Below are positions 57,002 to 64,000 of a DNA stretch of 64,000 bases, one piece after another (position 1 is the first letter of the stretch; each line of letters starts with the position of its first letter). Source of the stretch: Guyanagaster necrorhizus (taxonomy: Eukaryota; Basidiomycota; Agaricomycetes; Agaricales; Physalacriaceae); contig NW_025064893.1 in assembly GCF_019112545.1 (NCBI RefSeq), forward strand, positions 1,228,878 through 1,292,877. The letters run 5' to 3'. The notes under the pieces are model-generated. The model did no database searches and was not told the DNA's origin. It saw nothing but the letters and a program-made list of their open reading frames with translations. The position numbers and the translations under genes are program-made.

Positions 57002-57202
57002 CAACAATTCTTTCTCGACGCGTACGAGATTGCGGCAAACGCAGGCCTTACACTACCGGGAGTAGATTTTTGGCATGGTCCATTGGCTCCCATCATTTTC
57101 TCGCAGCAAGAAGCATCCCTAATACGGCAGCCACAGATACGAGAACATTATGATAAGATATTGGACAGAGCACAGAGAATGTTCAAAGACTCGGAGTTCT
57201 GA
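57002..57202 (+). pseudogene. Protein-like fragment of unknown origin
   Basis: 66 codons without stop, protein-like in composition (AYEIAANAGLTLPGVDFWHGPLAP), lacking an ATG at the front and ending at TGA 57200-57202. No family recognised. It may be an exon or a remnant. Confidence 0.3.
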
Positions 57203-57962
57203 CATACAACTAGAACTGGTGCATTTCTCAGTCTGGTCCTTCAAGTGGCTAAAGCAGGCGGTAGCTCGGGGTCGCAGAGTCCCAATCCTCCCGTGAATCA
57301 CTTCCATTCTGTCACGACCATGTGCAATCCTAATTGCTTGGCGGAATGCCGTCTCGTTAAGAACAGAAATATAGGGCCTGTAAAATCTGAGAGGGACAGG
57401 GATTCTCCTAGACAGACGTTGTGAAGCGGTCATTACACAGCCACAGAGTCGGCAGCTAACAAACCTTTCCCCAAGTTGATTTGTGATTTTCTTAAGACTG
57501 TGTCCTTCATTTCCAATCTTTCCCCTGGAGTGACGATGACGGATGCGCTGCGTTCCTGAGGTTATATATCACCTTGTCAACAATACGTGCGCCATCTTCT
57601 TCTGTTCCAGGGTGCATCCTCACACTGACAAGAGGATGCATGGGAAAACGCATCACAACATCCAAAGTTCATGAATCAACCACCGAATTAAACGTTCTAT
57701 GCTACTTTTCTGACAAAATGATTCCAAAGGTGTGATGTGCACATACTCAGGGTGTATACACCATTAAGTCGTCATCGACAATCACCTAATGTAAATGGGA
57801 AATATGGTCGTGGTCCGTTCGTTACAAGTCATCATGTAAGTATTGGCAAACGAGAGCAAGGGGAAATAAAAAATCGAATCGAATGAGTTAACGAGACAGG
57901 TCAAACCGCCGTCTAATAAATACGTGCTAGGTTCCATGTAAAAGAAAAGTGAAGTCAAATAG
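57203..57962. other. Intergenic
   Basis: 3' side of the antiporter gene. No supported feature; short open stretches on both strands without codon or family signal. Confidence 0.35.
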
Positions 57963-60900
57963 TCACAACCACAAATGCAACCAGGATAGGAAATACCATC
58001 TGGCATACTGAAGTCCAGTTAAAGATGAAAATTCTTGAATGGTAGTGGAGTCTGCCTGATCATCGGCCTCCCCATCGTGAGGCGCAAAGAAGAACCCAGC
58101 AGTGAGAACGAGATAACTAGGTACGTTTGTTAGTATCTGTCCAATGAGTGTACCAAAAGATACTACCTTAAAATGAGAATGCTTCCTCGGTGGTAGTTAC
58201 TCTTTGCTTCGATGTATGTATATGTCATCAAAAACATCGAAAGGATGATGGCAATCACATCCCATCGAGGAAAAATAAGTCTACGGACTCATCAGGACTG
58301 TCAGGTCTGGGAGGCGGTGGTACTCACGTGAAAGTCTTTGCAACTTCGCCCATTTTATCAGGGGCCCAATAAGCGGAGAACGCAACCATCGCCGGTATTT
58401 GTAGAAGGCAGACTTGAAGAGCATACGCTGAGCCGATCTCCATACTGGACGTGGGTGAGTATGCTGTAACATGGCGGAGTACCGGGTACCTACCTGAGGG
58501 CAATGTTGCCATTAAGAGCAAACGACATTGCGTTCATGAATTCGGTTGTGTTCGGGACAAGTGCAAATAAAGTTACACCGAGGAACTTCTCATCGATCCC
58601 AGAGCCTTGCAGAATGACATCGACAACATCGACAAGGATTTCTAATAAACCGATGTCACCTGTGAATCTTACGTATGAAGATGGTATATACAAACCTGCG
58701 ATGATAGCATACAACAGAGTACATGCGAGCAAAACGCTAGCACTAGTAGTGCGGCTCCAAGACGGTGCGTCATGCCCTCCATGACCGCCAGATGTAGATT
58801 CGTTTTCAGCGCCCGATACGCGTAAACGACCCGGCGATTGAGCAGCATGAGCTTGCTGATGGCGTAGAGCACTAACTGTCGCTACAGCCACAGCCCTAGT
58901 AAAGTCATCGGTTGTCATTGCTTCAGGAAGATGCATAGGTTGTAATGCGGTGGTCTTCACGGCTTGATCCACGCTCTCCATGACGGGCGTAAAGTGTACA
59001 GGAGGCATAGCAGGAGCGGCGGCGTAAGAGACTCGGCGGGGTAGAACAGGAGAGGGAGGCCCGCGAGAAGTGGATGGGTGAGACGAGGCTTGCGAGGGGG
59101 ACGCTGCATCTCTACCAAGACTATGAGCGTGACTTTCCTTGCGATGAAGAGAGCCTGGTGCATTGGGATTTACGGTGCCAGTAGACGGAAGACGATGATA
59201 CAAGGATTGCCGCTGGTGAATGGGGAGTTCCACGGAGTGCATTAGCTGCTGGGGATTTTGCCAGATTTGGCTGGCATGTGTACGGAGAGAGAACCAAAGG
59301 CCGACAAGATACGACTATAAATCACGACTCCATTAGTAGGCCGAGAGGGCTATGACCATGGGAACGTACGAAGAGTAAGACGACAGCACAGAAGTACATC
59401 AAGCTCTTCACAGTCGATTGATAGAAGGGATCATCGACCGGGTCTGGATGTTTATAGTAGCAGTGATCACAAATCCAAGGCGTGTTGCTACCACCAGGTC
59501 CAGGCGCAGATGGACATCCACTGCAGATCAACTGGAACTAGAAAGGGTTAGTTGACCTCGAAGCATGCAGCGATTGCACACGACGTACATTTCCATAGGT
59601 CTGATAGAAAAGAGTGGGTGCTAATGCTCCGATAATGGCCATGATCAACATCATACTGGTGACGCCGGCGCTCTTGGCATTGAATTTCTGCTCCTTTCGC
59701 CTGAATGCGGCACTGACCATACTCATGCCAGGCATCAACAGCACACCCGCCAGAATACTACCGACGATAGAACCTTCGACGAGATGCCCTTTGTTCTGGA
59801 CCAGGGCCATAGAGTACAGTATAATTTCGATGATAGAACCGAAAGTGGCATTGATAACGGCACCCATCCCAATGGAAGACTGTGCGGAGATAGACGCGAC
59901 AGCCATACCAATGAAATACGACAGAGGAATGACACTCAGCAAACTGAGAATGAAGATGAGGCCCTGCGATGCAATGAAGGCTAGGAAACTGGGGACATGT
60001 TTGTGATGCTCTTCGAGCTTTTCGACCATCGGAAGTAAAACCAACCCATCAAAGATAACGAAGAACACGACAGGCATGAGGTTGACAAACAGGATATTGA
60101 CACCGCCCACAGTGTACTTGTAGTACTGCAATCCGACTGCACGATAAGTGCAAAGTAGCACCTTGGATGAACCGGACGGCGCAACTTGTCCTGGAGCAAT
60201 GCGAGGATGCTTGACTGAAAACTGAGTACGACTGGCCTCAGGGGAAGATGCTGAATCCTCAGCATTGGTTGGCCCTACTTGCTCAGAAACTACCACGGCA
60301 GGAGGTGCCGCACAGAATCGTATGGTATCGGGTTGAGTAAAGATGTGCGTGAGAAGAGCCCAATTGAGCTTAGCCATCGGTATAGTGACGATGAGACCCC
60401 AACAGATGAGGCAAACGACGAGCATGAGTGGGGCAATGATGGAGATCATTCCAAGCCAGAAGCAGATTTTGCCAAGTGTGGCCCCTTTCGGACTTTCTTT
60501 AGCCGCACCGATGGATGACTCTGAAGAAGCGGTGGATAAAGTTGCTCCATATGATTTGGAAGGCGGCGGTGAGTGCATTTCCGACACCGTCTGGAGGAGA
60601 GAAGTGTGTTCTTCCGGTATGATAACAGAATTCCAAGACATTGTTTGAACATGTTGCGCTGTCGTCGAATGGTCAGCAGCAACGCCTCGGATGGTGCTGG
60701 AGGACTGATCATCGGAATCAGGTGCCCTGACTGTGTGCGAAGAATCACCACTCCAATGGCGTTCGTGTGAGGTTGCATCCTCATCCTCATCTTCATCGTC
60801 GTCCTCCGCCTCTTCATCAAGTGCTTCACCTTCCACGTATTTCCCGAACGGCCACGCAAGATACCATCCCAAACCGAAGACTAACGAGGAATACTGCTTG

Positions 60901-61571
60901 CCACCTTGAGGAATGAGATAGAGCAGGGCGGAAACGGCAAAGCACGTCAGAGAAAGCCACCAACCAAACACGACAACCCAGAAAATGTTGCCGGGTAAGA
61001 GGTGGCGCTCTGCCTGAGCAGAAGGGATGGAGTGCAGTGCTTCGTCAGCGTAGCGAGTGACTGAACGCGATTTTTGGTACAGTGCTGGCTTCCAAATGGG
61101 GAGACCAAATGGATGCTCGACGTTAATGAGCGACTGTCGGTCCTTGAGAGTGATGGGGTCTTCCTCTCTATCGGAGCCGGACTCGTCGGCATCATTGGCA
61201 GCCTCGTCGTCATTGGCGGCGACGGACTTGCCAACTCGCCTGTCAGTAGGCTCGGAGCTATCACCATCTTCATCTTCCTCGTTGAGATGATCGTCCTCGC
61301 GAAAACCTTTACCAGCGGTACTCACGCTTCTGCTGCGAGCTTCACGACGTACGGAATGCGACGAGGAACTGCGAGAGGGGATGGGAGGAGGGGCTTGTCG
61401 GAAAGGGGGGGACTGCTGGTAAGAGGTTCCTTGGTTGTGACGTTGAGGTGAATCTGACGCCGACCATTGCGAGCCATGGCTCATCGAGCGGTGAAGATGG
61501 CTGAATGGAGTGGGAGTCGACGACACTGTGTCATCCATGTCATCAGACACTGGAGAGGGTAAGTTGGACAT
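57963..61571 (-). CDS. VNX1: Vnx1-like vacuolar monovalent cation/H+ antiporter (CAX family)
   Basis: Large CAX-family exchanger like yeast Vnx1, which moves Na+/K+ into the vacuole against protons. Seven exons (61571-59589, 59537-59370, 59314-58696, 58641-58494, 58444-58328, 58280-58167, 58116-57963) total 1100 aa. A Ser-rich, acidic cytosolic N-terminus of about 180 residues is followed by membrane segments (IFWVVVFGWWLSLTCFAVSALLYL; CFWLGMISIIAPLMLVVCLICWGLIV), an acidic loop (EAEDDDEDEDEDATSHE), VNLMPVVFFVIFDGLVLLP, the first CAX motif (GMGAVINATFGSIIEIILYSMALVQ), GSIVGSILAGVLLMPGMSM, and after a Cys-rich loop (CSGCPSAPGPGG...CDHCYY) the second CAX motif (VTLFALVPNTTEFMNAMSFALNG). Typical Vnx1-branch features are size and the double loop. 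Start position is uncertain by a base or two. Confidence 0.9.
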
Positions 61572-61767
61572 GGTCGTCAACGGTGGCGAAGGCTATTCGT
61601 CGTTGTTATTGTCGACCAGCGCAACTTGAGACACAAGAAAAGCTGAGAGAAGGCTGCCAAACGACAACCAATCAGAAAAGGAAATAATAATATACAAATC
61701 CGTTACGGAAAATCCCGGGGTATCATCAAAATCTAATCGTATCTCTGAATAAACGCCACACTTTTCA

Positions 61768-63984
61768 TCACTTTTTCATCAACTTCTCGTGTAACTGAGC
61801 CCCCTTCAGCTTGGCCCGCAGATACTCGAGACGTGCCTCATACCGCATACTCACTTCCTCGCGTCGCCGCCGTATATCCTCCATTTTCTGCTCCATCTCA
61901 TCCTCCATCTCATCCATCTCCTTCTTGCCAGATCTGCCAGGCGTAGATTTACCATCGACGGACCTGATTTCGTCTTCCGGCACCGAATACATGGATGGAG
62001 GACCTGGGCTCCTTGTTAAGTTAATATTAGAGCCACTAGCATTGTATCCCTGGTTGAGTGACATCCCCATGGGCAAAGACGGCACAGGTGGTGGTGCCAG
62101 TCCACCGCCAGCAGCAGCAGCAGCCCTCCCTGATGACACGCTTGAAACGGAGTTCTTTCTATGCAACGATCCAGGTCTTGATGGTGTTGCGAGGCTCGAA
62201 GTCGTCTTCTGACGCACGACTCTCCTTCCTGTGTACGTCGTGTTGATAGATGTACCCGACCGTATTGATGTAACATCGCTATCGGCGCTACCCATAGCCA
62301 TCCGCCTTTGGCTCCGTGAATCAGGTATCAAGGTCCATGTTGACACGTCCCCGCCACTACTATCTTCATAGATCTTTCCTTGTCTTTGATGGTGTTTCTT
62401 GGTTAATGCGGTTACCTCAAGCCCATGAAACGCATCCATCAGACGCATTCGCTCCGACTCAACAGCTGAAATCTCTTGTTTTATCTCCTCAGAAGATTTG
62501 AGGTCACCTTCGTCGAGGACATCGTTCATGGTCCCGGAATACTTGGGGTCGGTTGCAAGCGCTCTTGCACCAGGAAATGCGGAGGGCGGGGTAATGTATC
62601 GTCTGATACTTGACGTGGTGGAACGAGAGGAGGGAAGGTGGGGCATGCTAGGATGATCGTGCCGTTCGAGGGCGCTTAACCCCGTCCGGCGAGAAGACAG
62701 TGAAATCGTGTCTGTCGGTCGAGATGCTTCCGTCTGTGTGGACGTCACCGACGACGCACTCGACTTCTTGATGAGCCGGGGAAGCTTGAAAATATTGGAA
62801 CTACTAGATGCTGAAGAGAAAATGCTGGATGTCTCGTTGACATCTTTCGACCCAGACTGTGTTCGAGCAACTGCAGATTTTCGGAACAGACCCGTCATGC
62901 CTGAGGCCACTGAGTTGCGCGACCGTACTGAAGGGGAACGGGGAACGTCGACCACAAAATTAGAAGGCCGTGAGCTTGATGACACTTGTAAATTGCAAAT
63001 ATATATGAGCATGCATGACCAGACGTATTAAGGCCACCTACGTCTTTTACTACTCTCACTTCCACGTGCTTGATGCCGGTTGACGGGAACAACAGGTTCC
63101 TCAGAAGGCACAGCCGAGCTGCTCGCAAACCTCTCAAATAGACTCTGCCGCAGCATTCGGTATTCATCATCGCTAGAAGGAGGGATATGGGTCAAGCGGC
63201 AAACAGGTGGGAAATAAATTACTACACACTTCAGCAAGCCGTCTGAATTTGCCACTGCCAACTCGTTCAGCCGTTGCGCCAGCGTCGCCCTGTGTTTGCG
63301 TTAATTCGATATCACGAAAATAGAGAAATTTATATAGAACATGGTTTTTCTCGCTGAAAAAACTGCAGTGGTACTATCGTCCTTTGTGTCCTTCCGTAGT
63401 GGCGACGACGATGGCATGTTGGTAGCAGATTTTGCAGCAGCGGACCCTGGTTGGCCATGAACACTGTTTCGTGCGCGAGGTCCCGTCTTTTTATGCAACG
63501 AGGTCGCCACAGCGTCAGTTCCATTTGTATGTATCGGAGACGGCTGAGCCAAGGCTTGTGCCGCCGACTTGCCCGTATCGACAAAGGTAGGATTGGCATC
63601 TTCGCGTTCCTTTCCCTTGTTTCTGCCGTACTAAGTGACCCGAATTAGACGTAAACATTAATTTCGGGGAAACGGATGAGAACAAAAGGTTATTTCGGAA
63701 TCTTGTCAATATTCGTGGAGAGAAGTACGCACAAAACGTGAGCGGATGACATGGACAACGGATTTGTCGGTGACAACGTAGTCATCGTGGGGCTTCCTTG
63801 ACGAGAAGAACCCCATGCCTGCATTACTACGCAGTCGAAAAACACCTTCTGGATGGTATATTGAAGCCTGCAACAGTAGATATAGAAGAGAGAAGGAGGG
63901 TACACCGTACAGCGCAGAAGAGGGATAGGCACGGGAATTAACCGCCGGCATTTCCTTCTCATGATTTGCAGTCACTGATGGCAT
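61768..63984 (-). CDS. Uncharacterised serine-rich protein with C-terminal coiled coil
   Basis: I do not recognise this 637-aa protein. Six exons (63984-63904 with 63867-63733, 63630-63341, 63289-63230, 63172-63042, 62984-61768) form one frame; the first 36-nt gap (63868-63903) may be a very short intron or coding, since it keeps the frame. The N-terminal region has a well-ordered-looking segment (ASIYHPEGVFRLRSNAGMGFF...VVHVIRSR). The middle is Ser/Thr-rich and disordered. Helices occur at DDEYRMLRQSLFERFAS and SSEEIKQEISAVESERMRLMDAFHGLEVTALTKKH, and the C-terminus is a charged coiled coil (MEDEMEQKMEDIRRRREEVSMRYEARLEYLRAKLKG). It is tandem with the antiporter gene, ending 197 bp upstream of it. 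Role unknown. Confidence 0.7.
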
Positions 63985-64000
63985 GACATTGCACTTGTTC

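Noticed and set aside
57119..57433. Minus-strand 104-codon frame
   Set aside because: Overlaps a more protein-like plus-strand stretch and has no domain features.
58660..58695. 36-nt intron in the antiporter gene
   Set aside because: It keeps frame either way, but extending to the acceptor at 58642 (54-nt intron) joins IIA-EILVDVVD, which matches the family better.
1..64000. tRNA, rRNA or CRISPR-like arrays
   Set aside because: Looked for cloverleaf-like arms and regular repeats on both strands; none seen. The only regular repeats belong to LTRs and the inverted repeat.

Overview
This is a stretch of fungal chromosome, most likely from a mushroom-forming basidiomycete (Agaricomycete). The genes are dense and split by many introns of about 45-60 nt. 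Spliced models assembled by eye come out as whole reading frames for RAD50, DDB1, an OGDH E1 subunit, a CPR, a CAX-type antiporter, YPD1 and SDHAF1. The family mix also fits a basidiomycete: DUF4436, a Git3/CAR-like GPCR, an F-box protein with a VCSHWR motif, and a membrane-anchored SET protein.

Layout. 1-9.3 kb: the 3' end of a repeat-containing protein, a DUF4436 membrane protein, a small orphan gene, and a 23-exon RAD50 sharing a 159-bp divergent promoter with the orphan. About 9.6-30.6 kb: a nest of transposable elements. An old Ty1/copia element (10697-29611, 325-bp LTRs) sits inside an older inverted repeat. That copia was itself hit by a second copia (13259-18578, 147-bp LTRs, TSD AGAGC), by an LTR-only insertion (11422-11889), and by a much younger Ty3/gypsy chromovirus (20114-28197, 429-bp LTRs, coding on the minus strand). 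The second copia carries another LTR-only insertion (17610-18068, TSD ACAAC). 30.6-42.2 kb: DDB1, SET-domain protein, She9/Mdm33, NADPH-cytochrome P450 reductase and a HIT hydrolase. 42.3-53.7 kb: F-box protein, OGDH E1, GPCR, a mitochondrial CoA-transferase (SUGCT-like) and SDHAF1. 54.4-64 kb: YPD1 phosphotransfer protein, a decayed intradiol-dioxygenase-like gene, a Vnx1-like cation/H+ antiporter, and an uncharacterised 637-aa protein whose start lies 16 bp inside the window end.

How the parts relate. Several genes serve mitochondria (She9, OGDH, SUGCT-like, SDHAF1) or DNA repair (RAD50, DDB1), but they look like ordinary neighbours and not a functional cluster. The most striking signal is in the transposon nest. 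The copia sequences and their surroundings have almost no CpG, while the inserted gypsy is CpG-rich. Paired LTRs of the copias differ by TG in one copy against CA in the other, which is what two independent decays of one ancestral CpG would give. In the gypsy, 11 of the 12 LTR differences are CG against TG or CA. This reads as a record of CpG methylation and deamination confined to the transposons. I did not recognise a new multi-gene system; the best candidates for something undescribed are a membrane-segment reading frame upstream of the chromovirus gag, and the inverted duplication of a coding fragment that surrounds the nest.
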